From contig NZ_JABUXU010000009.1 of assembly GCF_014897675.1 (NCBI RefSeq), positions 155,205-219,204 on the forward strand: a DNA stretch of 64,000 nucleotides, in the 5' to 3' direction. Shown here in pieces: positions 29,047-38,697 of this stretch. This stretch comes from Advenella sp. FME57 (GTDB taxonomy: Bacteria; Pseudomonadota; Gammaproteobacteria; Burkholderiales; Burkholderiaceae_B). A program made the position numbers and the translations under genes. Numbering within the stretch: the first letter of the stretch is position 1; each line of letters begins with the position of its first letter. The notes under the pieces were generated by a model that did no database searches, was not told where the DNA came from, and was given only the letters and a program-made list of their open reading frames with translations.

Positions 29047-30492
29047 TCAGGTATTGCCCTGAACAGCCAGCCGTGCCCGGCTGCGTGTGCGCAGAAAATA
29101 CCAGATTGACACGGCCATCAATGTGCCCAACAACACCATTTCAAGCTGGATGCTGGCATTGAAGGCTTGTTGGTAATCATGACCTTGTAGCAGCGATTGT
29201 GAAAACACCACGCCCAGCAGCGCCGGCCCAAAACCCATTGACGCCTGTTGTATCGTCGATAGCATGGCGCTGCCTGAACCGGCCTGGTCTGGCGGGATCT
29301 GCGACATGCCGATGCGGTAGAAGGCGCCGACAATAAAAGCCTGGCCGATGCCGATAAACAGTGACGGAATCGTCAGCGACAGCAGGTTGGGTGCCGGCCA
29401 GACCTGTTGCAATACCCATAGCAGAATGAGTAGACCTGGAATGACCATCGCGCAACCCAGTATGAGGGTCGGGAGCAAGCCTATGCGGGCCACCACGCGG
29501 GTGCTGAGCAGCGAGCCCACGAAAAAGAAGACGCCCAGCGCAATAAATGAATTGCCCGATTGCAATGGCGTCAGACCGGCGCCAGCCTGTAGCGTCAGCG
29601 CCAGCACGAACATGAAACCGCTCCAGCAGGCGAAAAAAAGGATGGCGGTGAAAAAACCGAAACGTACGGTGGGCAGACGCAGCAGGGAAGGGGGCAATAA
29701 GGGCAGGACACCGCGGCGTTCCTGACGGGCTTCTGTTTTCCAAAGTGCAACGGCCAGCGGTATTGCGCAAGCGAGCGCCGCCAGACACAGCCAGTTCCAG
29801 CGCATCGAAGGGCCGAGCGCGACGGGAAGCAGAATACTGATAATGAGCAATGCCAGCAAGAGTGTTCCCGGCCCATCGATGCCTGCCGGATTCTCCCTGC
29901 GGGTTTCGGGAATATGACGTGATGATAAAAACAGCACAGCCGCACAAACCGGTAAATTGATCAGAAAAATACTGCGCCATTCCGACCCGGCGATATTGGC
30001 ATGCACCAGGAAGCCGCCCAGCACTTGCCCGATAATGAAAGACAGGCCGCCTATGGAACTGTACAGGCCAATGGCGCGGGAGTGCGAATGGCCCTTGAGG
30101 CAGACGTGGATCGTAGCCAGTATTTGCGGCACCAGCAGGGCAGCCGCAACGCCTTGTAGTGTACGGGCCAGCAAAAGAAGCGAAATGCTGGGCGCAATAC
30201 CGCAAAGCAGTGACGAAATACCAAAAAGCAGTACGCCGATATTGAAAAGGCGCCGACGTCCGTACATGTCGCCCAGCCGGCCTCCCATTGCCAGCATGAC
30301 GGCGAAGGCCACACCGTACACAGCGACCATCAACTCCAGTTCGTACTCTGTTGCATGTAGGGAGCGGGCAACCGAATCCAGCGCCACGTTGATAATGGAA
30401 AAATCTATTTGTGGCAGAAACATGCCCGCCAGCAGGACTGAAAGGCCAGCGTTGTTCAGGCGGCTGGTATCTTGCGGTGCATCCGACATCAT
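29047..30492 (-). CDS. MFS drug efflux permease, DHA2 (14-helix) type
   Basis: Proton-coupled multidrug exporter of the EmrB/QacA group, 481 residues with about 14 hydrophobic segments. The GGRLGDMYGRRRLFNIG loop between helices 2 and 3 and the QGVAAALLVPQILA segment are typical. It is transcribed away from the XRE-family regulator at 30765, the usual arrangement for a pump under control of its neighbour. No periplasmic adaptor gene is adjacent. Confidence 0.88.
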   Translation of the reverse strand: MMSDAPQDTSRLNNAGLSVLLAGMFLPQIDFSIINVALDSVARSLHATEYELELMVAVYGVAFAVMLAMGGRLGDMYGRRRLFNIGVLLFGISSLLCGIAPSISLLLLARTLQGVAAALLVPQILATIHVCLKGHSHSRAIGLYSSIGGLSFIIGQVLGGFLVHANIAGSEWRSIFLINLPVCAAVLFLSSRHIPETRRENPAGIDGPGTLLLALLIISILLPVALGPSMRWNWLCLAALACAIPLAVALWKTEARQERRGVLPLLPPSLLRLPTVRFGFFTAILFFACWSGFMFVLALTLQAGAGLTPLQSGNSFIALGVFFFVGSLLSTRVVARIGLLPTLILGCAMVIPGLLILLWVLQQVWPAPNLLSLTIPSLFIGIGQAFIVGAFYRIGMSQIPPDQAGSGSAMLSTIQQASMGFGPALLGVVFSQSLLQGHDYQQAFNASIQLEMVLLGTLMAVSIWYFLRTRSRARLAVQGNT

Positions 30493-30764
30493 AAAAAATC
30501 CTGGAAAAAAATCATCGATGAAGTATTATGAGTATGTTTTTAGACGGGTACCAGAGCCTGATTAGCCTGGTATAAATAGTGTAGGCCTAATGTGCTTGAC
30601 CGGCCATAATGCCCGGTGCTGCGGGGCGCCTGATCAAAATAATGCAATTGTGATTGCAGCAGGATGTTGATGGAACGGGGGCAGCCAAACATACGTGCTT
30701 GCCCTGGCGCTATCATGTTTGTAAAAACCGTTGCAACAGCGCTGCCCAAATGGCAGGAGTGAAA
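30493..30764. promoter_or_regulatory. divergent promoter region with palindromes
   Basis: Between the efflux pump and the XRE regulator. TACCAG...CTGGTA (12-bp spacer) lies at about 30546-30571 and TGCAAT-TGTG-ATTGCA at 30643-30658. Either could be the operator for one of the two regulators. Confidence 0.5.
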
Positions 30765-31679
30765 ATGAGATTGACTGACAGCATGAGCGCCGTTATAACG
30801 CATCCGGCAGCAGAGAACTGGAAAACACCTATTGACGATAGGGTAGATCGAGCAATGGAGTTGGGTATGTTTCTGCGTGCCCGACGTGAAAGTCTTGATC
30901 CACGCCGCCTGGGGCTACCCAGATACGGGCGTACTCGCACGCCCGGGCTGCGCCGCGAGGAAGTGGCGCAACTGGCTGAGATCGGTATCACCTGGTATAC
31001 CAAACTGGAACAGGGGCGTCCCATACGCGTATCGCCCAAAGTGCTGCAGGCTGTCGCATCGGCACTACAGTGCACCGATACGGAAACGCGCTATCTCTTT
31101 ACTCTGGCTGGCCTGGCCAGCCCGGCCTCGGCGGTGTCCGGGAAAATCTGCCGTATGATGCCAAATGCCATACAGACCATTCTGGACCAGTTGCATCCTT
31201 TGCCGGCCATTGTGCAAAATGCCAGATATGACATCGTTGCCTTTAACAATGCATTCTGCCGAATGATCGATTGCGACCTGAATCAGGTTGCCCCCGAAGA
31301 CTGCAATTGTATTTATCTGGCACTCACTGATCCGCAGATCAGGAAGGTCACGCAGGACCTGCCAGAGACGATCGCACACATGGCGGCACGGCTACGCGCG
31401 CAGATGGCAGCGCATCTGGGCGATCCCGCGTGGGAACGCTATCTGCAGCGTTTGCTTGCCTGTTCTTCTGAATTTGCCGATATCTGGAATCAGAACCGCG
31501 TTTGCGCCACGGTGGATCATATCGTGCGCTACAAGTATGCCGGTCTTGGTACGCTGGAGGTATTGCAGACCAATTGGTGGAGCATGCCGATGGCCGGCGA
31601 GCGTCTGCTTGTCTATGTGCCGGTTGACCAGGCGCATCGCGCGCTTTTGTCCAAAAGGATGGCAACCCATGCTGCCTGA
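30765..31679 (+). CDS. XRE-family regulator with MmyB-like ligand domain
   Basis: A 304-residue transcription factor. ATG 30765 has AGGAG at 30755-30759. Residues about 28-95 form the helix-turn-helix (LGMFLRARRESL, RTPGLRREEVAQLAEIGITWYTKLEQG), and the remainder is the MmyB-like ligand-binding domain (HPLPAIVQNARYDIVAFNNAF, ending VPVD). Such proteins often sit next to oxidoreductases or pumps. Its last 11 bp overlap the next LysR gene, so two regulators of different families are translationally coupled. Confidence 0.88.
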   Translation: MRLTDSMSAVITHPAAENWKTPIDDRVDRAMELGMFLRARRESLDPRRLGLPRYGRTRTPGLRREEVAQLAEIGITWYTKLEQGRPIRVSPKVLQAVASALQCTDTETRYLFTLAGLASPASAVSGKICRMMPNAIQTILDQLHPLPAIVQNARYDIVAFNNAFCRMIDCDLNQVAPEDCNCIYLALTDPQIRKVTQDLPETIAHMAARLRAQMAAHLGDPAWERYLQRLLACSSEFADIWNQNRVCATVDHIVRYKYAGLGTLEVLQTNWWSMPMAGERLLVYVPVDQAHRALLSKRMATHAA

Positions 31680-32589
31680 ACCAGTAAATTTGTCGCGCTT
31701 CGATCCACAGACCCTCAGGTTGTATTTGCTGGCGGCACGCTCACTGAATCTGACCCGGGCTGCGCAAGATGCGCATATGACGCTGTCGGCGCTCAGCAAG
31801 CGGATTTCGGAACTGGAAAAGCAGATCGGTTGCGAGCTGTTTATCCGACGGGCAAGGGGACTGGAGCTGACGCCGGCGGGCCACGCATTGGTCGAACATG
31901 CGCAATTGGTTATTGCTGCTGTGACACGGCTCACGTCAGACATGAGTGCATATTCAGCCGGTCTGCGTGGACAGGTGCGTATCTGGGCCAATACTTCATC
32001 TGTGATTCAGTTCCTGCCACGGGACCTGGCCGCATTTTCCAGAACGCATCCGGCGATCAGGCTAAGCCTTGACGAAAAGCTAAGTCATGAAATTATTACG
32101 GCGCTCACGCAGGAAAGAATTGATATCGGTATTTTTGCTGACAACATTCCTAGTGGCCAGGTAGAAAAATATTTCTATCGTCATGATCAATTGGTGGTGC
32201 TGGTGCCGCGCGGACATCCGTTAGGAAAACACAAGCGGATTCGCTTTGCGCAGGTGCTGGACAATGATTTTGTCGGCCTGTCGGATGGCAGTTCGCTGCA
32301 GGTGCGCATGCAGGATGCCGCTTTGGCTGCCGGCAAAACGCTGCGGTTGCGCGTTCAGGTCAGCAGCTTCGACGGAATCTGCCGGATGATTGAAGCAGGG
32401 TTGGGGGTCGGTTTGTTGCCGCTGGAAGCGGTCCGGCCGGAAATTATCGGCAAGGGGCTTCACGCGCTGGCGCTGGATGACGACTGGGGTCAACGCACTT
32501 TGTATGTCGGCGTACGTAGCGCCGTTGGTCTCAAGCCCGATGCGCAGCGATTGCTTGACTTTCTGAAGCAAGCCCATCAAGCGGGATGA
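31669..32589 (+). CDS. LysR-family transcriptional regulator
   Basis: A 306-residue LysR protein. The winged HTH (TLRLYLLAARSLNLTRAAQDAHMTLSALSKRISELEKQIG) is at residues 15-55 and the effector domain fills the rest. ATG 31669 lies inside the 3' end of the XRE gene; the frame is open upstream but that is the XRE coding region in another frame. Downstream lies the 14-bp array and then a CoA-transferase operon, its likely target. Confidence 0.9.
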   Translation: MLPEPVNLSRFDPQTLRLYLLAARSLNLTRAAQDAHMTLSALSKRISELEKQIGCELFIRRARGLELTPAGHALVEHAQLVIAAVTRLTSDMSAYSAGLRGQVRIWANTSSVIQFLPRDLAAFSRTHPAIRLSLDEKLSHEIITALTQERIDIGIFADNIPSGQVEKYFYRHDQLVVLVPRGHPLGKHKRIRFAQVLDNDFVGLSDGSSLQVRMQDAALAAGKTLRLRVQVSSFDGICRMIEAGLGVGLLPLEAVRPEIIGKGLHALALDDDWGQRTLYVGVRSAVGLKPDAQRLLDFLKQAHQAG

Positions 32590-32967
32590 CCGCTGACAGA
32601 TACACGTGCCCGTGGCCGTAGCGGCAGACGGGCGGGTCTGCGCGAGTACTGCCATAATCAATATCTGCACATGAATATTGGCATATGAGTATCTGCATAT
32701 GAGTAATTGCATATGAGTAATTGCATATGAGTAATTGCATATGAGGACACGCCGAACAATGCAATATCGAACTCCAATTTTCGCGGCATAAAATCCCTGT
32801 GGGGAGGCCTTCCAGCCTTTCATTAGTGGGGAAAATAGCCGTCAATCCACTGCTCGCGGACCCCAAGCCTTGAAAATATGGAAAGGGTTATCATCAAATT
32901 ACCAATTTTCAAATGGGCATATTCCGGTCATGATGGCGAAAACCCATATTGAATAAACAGGTAATGC
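32590..32967. promoter_or_regulatory. intergenic region before the CoA-transferase operon
   Basis: About 380 bp. Apart from the tandem array it has no gene; the minus-strand frame across it is a by-product of the repeat. GTAATG precedes the CoA-transferase start with a weak Shine-Dalgarno. Confidence 0.4.
32667..32750. repeat. six tandem 14-bp units (GCATATGAGTAATT)
   Basis: Six consecutive units with exact 14-bp period from 32667 to 32750. Units 4 and 5 are identical to unit 3 (GCATATGAGTAATT); unit 2 ends ATCT, units 1 and 6 are degenerate. Every unit but the first carries CATATG. It lies alone in the intergenic region before the CoA-transferase gene. The period is not a multiple of the helical turn, so successive sites rotate around the DNA. 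Could be a regulator array or a slippage product. Confidence 0.85.
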
Positions 32968-34158
32968 ATGTCGAAACCGCTGGATGGAATCAGAGTACTG
33001 GAGCTGGGACAGCTCATTGCCGGACCCTTTGCCACCAAAATGCTGGCTGAGTTTGGCGCGGAAGTCATCAAGATAGAACCGCCCGGCAACGGTGACCCGC
33101 TAAGAAAATGGCGCTTGCTGCACGAAGGGACTTCTGTCTGGTGGGCGTCGCAGTCGCGCAACAAGAAATCGGTTACGCTCAATCTGCACGAACCGGAGGG
33201 TCAGGACGTCATACGCCGGCTGGTGGCTGATGTAGACGTGATTGTAGAGAACTTTCGCCCCGGCACGCTGGAAAAGTGGAATCTGGGTTTTGAAGCGCTC
33301 AAGCAGATTAATCCACGGCTGATCATGCTGCGCGTATCGGGTTATGGACAGACGGGCCCCTATAAAGACCTTCCAGGGTTTGGTGTGGTGGGCGAGGCGA
33401 TGGGCGGCCTGCGCCACTTGAGCGGCGAGCCGGACCGACCCCCGGTGCGCGTAGGTATTTCAATTGGCGATTCGTTGTCTGCCTTGCATGGCGTGATTGG
33501 CGTGTTGTTGGCCTTGCGGCATCGTGATCAGTTCAATGGCGCCGGCCAGATGGTGGATGTGGCCTTGTATGAATCCGTGTTCAATATGATGGAAAGCACC
33601 ATCGCCGAGTACTCGGTATTCGGACAGGTGCGTCAGCCGGCGGGCAGCAGCCTGCCGGGAATAACGCCAAGCAATGCCTATCGCTGCGCCGACGACAAAT
33701 ACGCACTGATTGCCGGTAATGGAGACAGCATATTCAAACGGCTAATGTCCCTGATCGGGCGCGATGACATCGGCGAGGACCCGGCATTTCAATATAACGA
33801 CGGGCGTTCAAAGCAGGCCGACTATATCGACGGCGTGATCGGACAATGGACGGCGCAGCATACACTTGATCAGGTGCTTGAGAAACTGCATGCGCACCGT
33901 ATACCCGGTGGACGCATTTATGATGCAGCCGATATCGCTAAAGATCCGCATTATCATGCACGGCAAATGCTCATTGAAGGTGAGCTCGAAGATGGCACAC
34001 CGGTAACCTTGCCAGGGATTCTGCCCAAATTGAGCGAAACGCCGGGCGATGTGCGACGACGAGCACCGGTGCTGGGACAGGACACCGAGCAGATCCTGGA
34101 TCAGCTGGGCATTGATGGCGCGACCCGTGACGACTGGAAAGCGCGAGGCATTATCTGA
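32968..34158 (+). CDS. CaiB/BaiF-family (class III) CoA-transferase
   Basis: Moves CoA between carboxylic acids. The MSKPLDGIRVLELGQLIAGPFATKMLAEFGAEVIKIEPP N-terminus is typical; the catalytic aspartate is expected in VRVGISIGDSLSALHG (near residue 169). 396 residues, normal length. Followed by an HMG-CoA lyase-like gene and two Bug receptors, suggesting uptake, CoA activation and cleavage of a branched or hydroxylated dicarboxylate (itaconate/citramalate type). Substrate is inferred only. Confidence 0.9.
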   Translation: MSKPLDGIRVLELGQLIAGPFATKMLAEFGAEVIKIEPPGNGDPLRKWRLLHEGTSVWWASQSRNKKSVTLNLHEPEGQDVIRRLVADVDVIVENFRPGTLEKWNLGFEALKQINPRLIMLRVSGYGQTGPYKDLPGFGVVGEAMGGLRHLSGEPDRPPVRVGISIGDSLSALHGVIGVLLALRHRDQFNGAGQMVDVALYESVFNMMESTIAEYSVFGQVRQPAGSSLPGITPSNAYRCADDKYALIAGNGDSIFKRLMSLIGRDDIGEDPAFQYNDGRSKQADYIDGVIGQWTAQHTLDQVLEKLHAHRIPGGRIYDAADIAKDPHYHARQMLIEGELEDGTPVTLPGILPKLSETPGDVRRRAPVLGQDTEQILDQLGIDGATRDDWKARGII

Positions 34159-34259
34159 GGCGCAAATTCTTTACTCCAGTCAACTAATCATTTTTCAGCA
34201 GCCATTGCTGCATAGCCAGGCACGGGATTTATTGACGCGCAGCACGTCAGGAGCATGAT

Positions 34260-35198
34260 ATGAAAAAACTGTTTATCCAGGAAGTCGCCCCAAGGGACGG
34301 TTTCCAGAACGAAGCGCGGTTTATCGAAACGGACGACAAGATTGCTTTTATTGATCAGTTGAGCCAATGCGGCTACGCCAAAATAGAAGTGACTTCGTTT
34401 ACGTCGCCCAAGGCCATTCCGGCCCTCAAGGATGCCGAGGCAGTGATGCACCGGATCCGCCGCAATCCGGATGTCGTCTATACCGTGCTGGTGCCTAATC
34501 TGCGGGGTGCCGAAAGGGCCATGTCCTGCGGTGTCGATGAGGTCAATCTGGTCATGTCGGTGAGCGAAACCCACAATCTGTCCAATCTGCGCATGAGCCA
34601 CGAGCGCTCATTTGAACAGCTCGCGGCGGTGATAGGCGAAGTTAAAAACACCAGTACGGCTATCAACGTGTCCTTGTCTACTGTTTTTGGTTGTCCGATG
34701 CAGGGTGACGTTGCACAGGAAGACGTGCTGGCCTGGGTAGACCGGTTTGCGCAGCTTGGTGTGGATGGCGTAACGCTATGCGATACCACGGGCATGGCCT
34801 ACCCAACGCAAGCGGGCAGTTTGTTTGCGGCTGTGCTGGCGCGCTTCCCGAACCTGGACGTGACCGCACATTTTCATAATACGCGCGGCATGGCGCTGGC
34901 CAATACCGTGACCGCCTTGCAGGCAGGGGTCGTGCGTTTTGACAGCGCTCTGGGTGGTCTCGGCGGTTGCCCCTATGCGCCTGGCGCCTCTGGAAACGTC
35001 ACGACCGAAGATATGGTTCATATGCTCGAACTGATGGGCTATGACACCGGCGTGAACCTGGAGGGCATTCTGGCGATCAGTCGCTCGCTCGTGCCGCTAA
35101 TTGGACATGACGTGAACAGTCAGACGCTTGCCGCGGGAACCCGCATGGCCTTGCACCCGGTGCCGGATTACGTCAGGCAGTTGCAGCAGACGCCGTGA
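34260..35198 (+). CDS. hydroxymethylglutaryl-CoA lyase-family enzyme
   Basis: TIM-barrel lyase that splits 3-hydroxyacyl-CoA substrates. VAPRDGFQNE (metal ligand Asp and catalytic Arg), HFHNTRGMALAN (metal ligand histidines) and the GLGGCPYAPGASGN active-site cysteine loop near residue 238 are present. 312 residues. It is 102 bp downstream of the CoA-transferase, so the pair likely activates and cleaves the same acid. Could act on HMG-CoA or on a related hydroxy-dicarboxyl-CoA. Confidence 0.9.
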   Translation: MKKLFIQEVAPRDGFQNEARFIETDDKIAFIDQLSQCGYAKIEVTSFTSPKAIPALKDAEAVMHRIRRNPDVVYTVLVPNLRGAERAMSCGVDEVNLVMSVSETHNLSNLRMSHERSFEQLAAVIGEVKNTSTAINVSLSTVFGCPMQGDVAQEDVLAWVDRFAQLGVDGVTLCDTTGMAYPTQAGSLFAAVLARFPNLDVTAHFHNTRGMALANTVTALQAGVVRFDSALGGLGGCPYAPGASGNVTTEDMVHMLELMGYDTGVNLEGILAISRSLVPLIGHDVNSQTLAAGTRMALHPVPDYVRQLQQTP

Positions 35199-35315
35199 AA
35201 CAACAGACGCAGCGAAGCGCCAGATCAAAATCAATTGCAATGATCGGAACAAAGGTAGTCTGTTCTGATGCCAGAGAAGATCGATGAATATTCATACAAA
35301 ACAACGGAGACATAC

Positions 35316-36296
35316 ATGAAACGCAAATTATTAAAACCCGCGCTGCTGACACTGGCTAGTACGATTGCTATTACGAATGCAATGGCACAGGAAGCGGCGT
35401 ACCCACAACGCCCCATTTCATTGATCGTTTCGGCCGCCCCGGGAGGCACGACCGATCTGGCGGCACGTATGATCGCTGACCCGCTCAGCAAGGAACTGGG
35501 GCAGCCAGTGGTCGTCGAAAACAAACCAGGCGCCTCGGGCGGCATCGCTGCGCAGCAGGTATTGCGCGCCAAGCCCGATGGCTACACGCTCCTGCTGCAG
35601 TATTCGGGCTATCAGGTTATTACACCCAGCATAGAAAAAGTCAGCTGGGACCCGGTCAAGGACTTCTCACCCATCGCAAATGTGTTGTCGGCGCCTCAAT
35701 TGCTGGTTGTCAAAAAAGAGCTTCCAGTCAATAGCCTGAAAGAGTTGGTGCAGTACGCCAAGGATAATCCGGGCAAGCTCAATTACGCGTCTTCCGGCAC
35801 CGGTGCGCTTCAGCACGTGGCGACCGAGCAGCTGAACCAGATGGCCGGTATCAAGACAACCCATGTTCCCTACAAGGGAACCGGGCCTGCACTGACTGAT
35901 TTGCTTGCCGGTGTGGTTGACCTGACTATTACGACGCCACCACCACTGTTGCCGCATATCAAATCCGGTGCGCTCAAGGCACTGGCTGTCACAAGCAAGG
36001 AGCCGCTGCCTTCGCTTCCTAACGTGCCTACAGCCGGCGCCGCAGGCTATCCTGACTGGCTGGTATCTTCCTGGTTTGCCATGTACGGACCGAAAGGCGT
36101 GCCCAGCGACGTGGTGCAACGACTGAATGCGGCGATTGAAAAAATCATGGCAACGCCTGAGTATAAAATGAAAGCCGAAGGGCTGGGCGCGACTGCTGAA
36201 TACATGGGCCCGGAACAGTTGGGTAAATATACCGGCCAGGAGTTGGCTCGGTGGAAAAAGGTGATTGATGCCGCTGGCATCAAGGGTGGCAACTGA
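35316..36296 (+). CDS. Bug/TctC-family periplasmic binding protein
   Basis: Orphan solute receptor of 326 residues; ATG 35316 with GGAG upstream gives a signal peptide ending [69 protein letters not shown] is split by the family pattern: binding loop 1 (PGGTTD) and the conserved NKPGASG. It probably supplies the substrate of the preceding CoA-transferase and lyase. Confidence 0.9.
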   Translation: MKRKLLKPALLTLASTIAITNAMAQEAAYPQRPISLIVSAAPGGTTDLAARMIADPLSKELGQPVVVENKPGASGGIAAQQVLRAKPDGYTLLLQYSGYQVITPSIEKVSWDPVKDFSPIANVLSAPQLLVVKKELPVNSLKELVQYAKDNPGKLNYASSGTGALQHVATEQLNQMAGIKTTHVPYKGTGPALTDLLAGVVDLTITTPPPLLPHIKSGALKALAVTSKEPLPSLPNVPTAGAAGYPDWLVSSWFAMYGPKGVPSDVVQRLNAAIEKIMATPEYKMKAEGLGATAEYMGPEQLGKYTGQELARWKKVIDAAGIKGGN

Positions 36297-36455
36297 GCAA
36301 TTGACCGGTTAACCTGAGCGCGCCGCGAGCGTGTCCGGCACGAAAGAACGATTACGGTTGCAATGAAATTTTTAGTGGCTGGGGTCTGCATTTGCAGCTC
36401 CGGCCACTATTGCATATATGATAGCGGCATATTTTTTACTGATGAGGAGACAGAA

Positions 36456-37406
36456 TTGAAAAAATCCATACTGGCTGTTATGGCGACATTGGTCTCGGGT
36501 AGTGCGCTGGCCGCGTATCCGGAAAAGCCAATTACCATGATCATTCCGTTTCCGCCGGGGCAGGCGACCGATACCTTTGCTCGTGCGCTAGCCGATGAAC
36601 TGGGTAAAGCGGTGGGGCAGCCTGTTATCACTGAAAACAAGGCGGGCGCCGGCAGCAATATCGGTATGCAGCAGGCGGTGAGAGCCAAGCCCGACGGTTA
36701 CACGATCGTGGTAGGCGGCAGCGCAGCGGCCGTTAACCAGACACTTTACACAAAACCCGGCTATAGTCTGCAAGGCGATCTGAAGGCCGTATCTGGTGTA
36801 TTTTCCGTGCCGCTGATTTTTCTGGCCAACCCCAAGTCGGGGATTCATTCACTGCAGGATGTAGTAGACAAATCCCGCGAGGAACCCGAGTCGCTGGCGT
36901 ATGCCAGTGCCGGAATTGGTGGCACTCAGCACTTGTCGGCAGAAATGTTCCAGGCAGGCACTGATATTTCGCTCAGGCATATTCCATATAAAGGCAGTGG
37001 CCCTGCGCAAACCGATTTTATCGGCAACCAGGTACCGCTCATGGTCGATTCAGTGACCGCGGCATTGCCTTATATCAAGGACAAGAAAGCCGTGCCTTTG
37101 GGCGTGACGACCGCCACTCGCTTAAAGGCGCTGCCCGATGTGCCGACAGTGGGCGAGACGGTCCCTGGCTTTGAGGCCATTGGCTGGGCTGCCGTATTTG
37201 CACCCAAGCAAACACCCGCAGACGTGGTTGAAAAATTGAACAGTGAAATCGTCAAGGCGCTCAATAGCCCTAAATTATCGGCCTTTATTGCCGATCGCGG
37301 GGCGATGCCGATGCCGCAAACAACGCAACAGGCCGATGACTTTATTAAGGCCGAAATTGCCAAATGGGGCAAGGCAGTCAAGGATTCGGGCGCAACAGTA
37401 GATTAA
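36456..37406 (+). CDS. Bug/TctC-family periplasmic binding protein
   Basis: A second receptor in the same cluster, 316 residues. The start is TTG at 36456 with a strong GAGGAGA at 36443-36449; no ATG is available at the signal peptide ([22 protein letters not shown]). The [20 protein letters not shown] and [23 protein letters not shown] segments are typical. It is only moderately similar to the receptor upstream, so this is not a recent duplicate. An inverted repeat (GCGCTG...CAGCGC, about 37429-37454) follows. Confidence 0.9.
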   Translation: MKKSILAVMATLVSGSALAAYPEKPITMIIPFPPGQATDTFARALADELGKAVGQPVITENKAGAGSNIGMQQAVRAKPDGYTIVVGGSAAAVNQTLYTKPGYSLQGDLKAVSGVFSVPLIFLANPKSGIHSLQDVVDKSREEPESLAYASAGIGGTQHLSAEMFQAGTDISLRHIPYKGSGPAQTDFIGNQVPLMVDSVTAALPYIKDKKAVPLGVTTATRLKALPDVPTVGETVPGFEAIGWAAVFAPKQTPADVVEKLNSEIVKALNSPKLSAFIADRGAMPMPQTTQQADDFIKAEIAKWGKAVKDSGATVD

Positions 37407-37479
37407 AGCAAGGCATTGGTATGGCAAGGCGCTGTTCAAATTGATTGGCAGCGCTGCCTGTGCATTAACGGGCCTGATA

Positions 37480-38148
37480 TCAGCCGGTTTTACGAAAGGT
37501 CAGATTAATGCGGTTTGAGCCGAGCAATGGGTGCGGATTGTCTTTAAGCGCCATGACGCCATGGTAACGCAAGCGATCGGGGCCGCCCCAGACCACAATA
37601 TCGCCATGAAACAGCGGAATTTTATCTGGACGATCACTGCGTTTGAGACCACCGAACTGAAACATGGCGGGCATTCCAAGTGAGACCGACACAATGGGGG
37701 CGGAAAAGTCAGTCTCATCCTTGTCCTGATGCAAGCTGAGCCGGGCGCCCGGCACGTAGCGGTTGATCAGGCAGGAATCAGGCGCGAAGCCGGCATAACC
37801 ACAGCGGTAGGCTGCCTGTCGGGCGAGCGCCAGAAATACGTCCGGCATAGCTGGCCATGGCAAGCCGGTTTCCGGATCAATCGCCGCATAACGATAGCCC
37901 TTGCGATCGGCGGTCCAACCGGCGGCGCCACAGCAGGTAAGCGCTACGGACATGGTGTAGCCGCCTGGTGTGACCATATGGCGAAATGGCGATTGCTGGC
38001 GAATCTGACGCAGCTCCGCCAATACCCTGTCCACATATTCCAGTGCATACCCACGCAATACCCATGCGCCGGGTCCCAATTGCAAGTCTGTGGCGTCTGT
38101 ATCGGGTGCGGGCAAGGTATCAGGTGGAAAAAGGGAAATCGTACTCAT
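37480..38148 (-). CDS. alkB: alpha-ketoglutarate-dependent DNA dealkylase AlkB
   Basis: Iron(II)/2-oxoglutarate dioxygenase that repairs 1-methyladenine and 3-methylcytosine by oxidative demethylation. The HxD...H iron triad is seen in LHQDKDE and RLRYHGVMAL, and the 2-oxoglutarate arginines in NLTFRKTG at the C-terminus. ATG 38148 gives 222 residues, close to E. coli AlkB (216). It stands alone with no ada gene next to it. Confidence 0.93.
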   Translation of the reverse strand: MSTISLFPPDTLPAPDTDATDLQLGPGAWVLRGYALEYVDRVLAELRQIRQQSPFRHMVTPGGYTMSVALTCCGAAGWTADRKGYRYAAIDPETGLPWPAMPDVFLALARQAAYRCGYAGFAPDSCLINRYVPGARLSLHQDKDETDFSAPIVSVSLGMPAMFQFGGLKRSDRPDKIPLFHGDIVVWGGPDRLRYHGVMALKDNPHPLLGSNRINLTFRKTG

Positions 38149-38697
38149 AAGATTGAACTCAAATATCATGTAGCACGCAGCGCTACGGCGAAGGCTTGTT
38201 GAAAATCCGTCATGTCCGCATAAAGCAGGACGAATGCAGTGATGCAGGTGACCGCTGCATTATAGGGCGGTGGTGTCGGTCCTCCTGGCAATGTCAGCTG
38301 CTTGCATCGCCTGTTCGCCTGAGCACAACGACCTGTTCACGTATCAAAAATACTCGCATATGACGTAGTGGTGTAAACCCAGCGGCCTGCAAACAACGAA
38401 GCTGGCTGTTGATAGCGCCGGCAGCACAGGGTTGCGGGGTCTGTCTGCGACATTGCGTTCTTACTGTGGTTTAATGTTTCATCTGCTACAACGGGGATAA
38501 CGTTTTAGCGAGAACAAAACAGTAGTGGATCAACGTTGAGACCAAATTGCCCGGGTTCAGGATAAGGGGTGAGCAAGGCGCTATGGCCGTTAGCGCTGTT
38601 AAGGCCATTATGGCAATTACGGCCGGTCTGTGTCCTGTCATGCTGTTATTTTATAATAATACTGTTTAAATATATAGTATTTTATTTTTGGTTACCC
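38149..38697. promoter_or_regulatory. intergenic region, alkB and MFS promoters
   Basis: About 550 bp without a gene. Just before the MFS start, AATACT-gtttaaatatat-AGTATT (38658-38681) is a 24-bp imperfectly symmetric, very AT-rich site suited to a repressor. The rest shows no clear signal. Confidence 0.45.

Noticed and set aside
32221..32823. Minus-strand 200-residue ORF across the 14-bp array
   Set aside because: It is antisense to the LysR gene and extends through the repeat; composition is not that of a protein gene.
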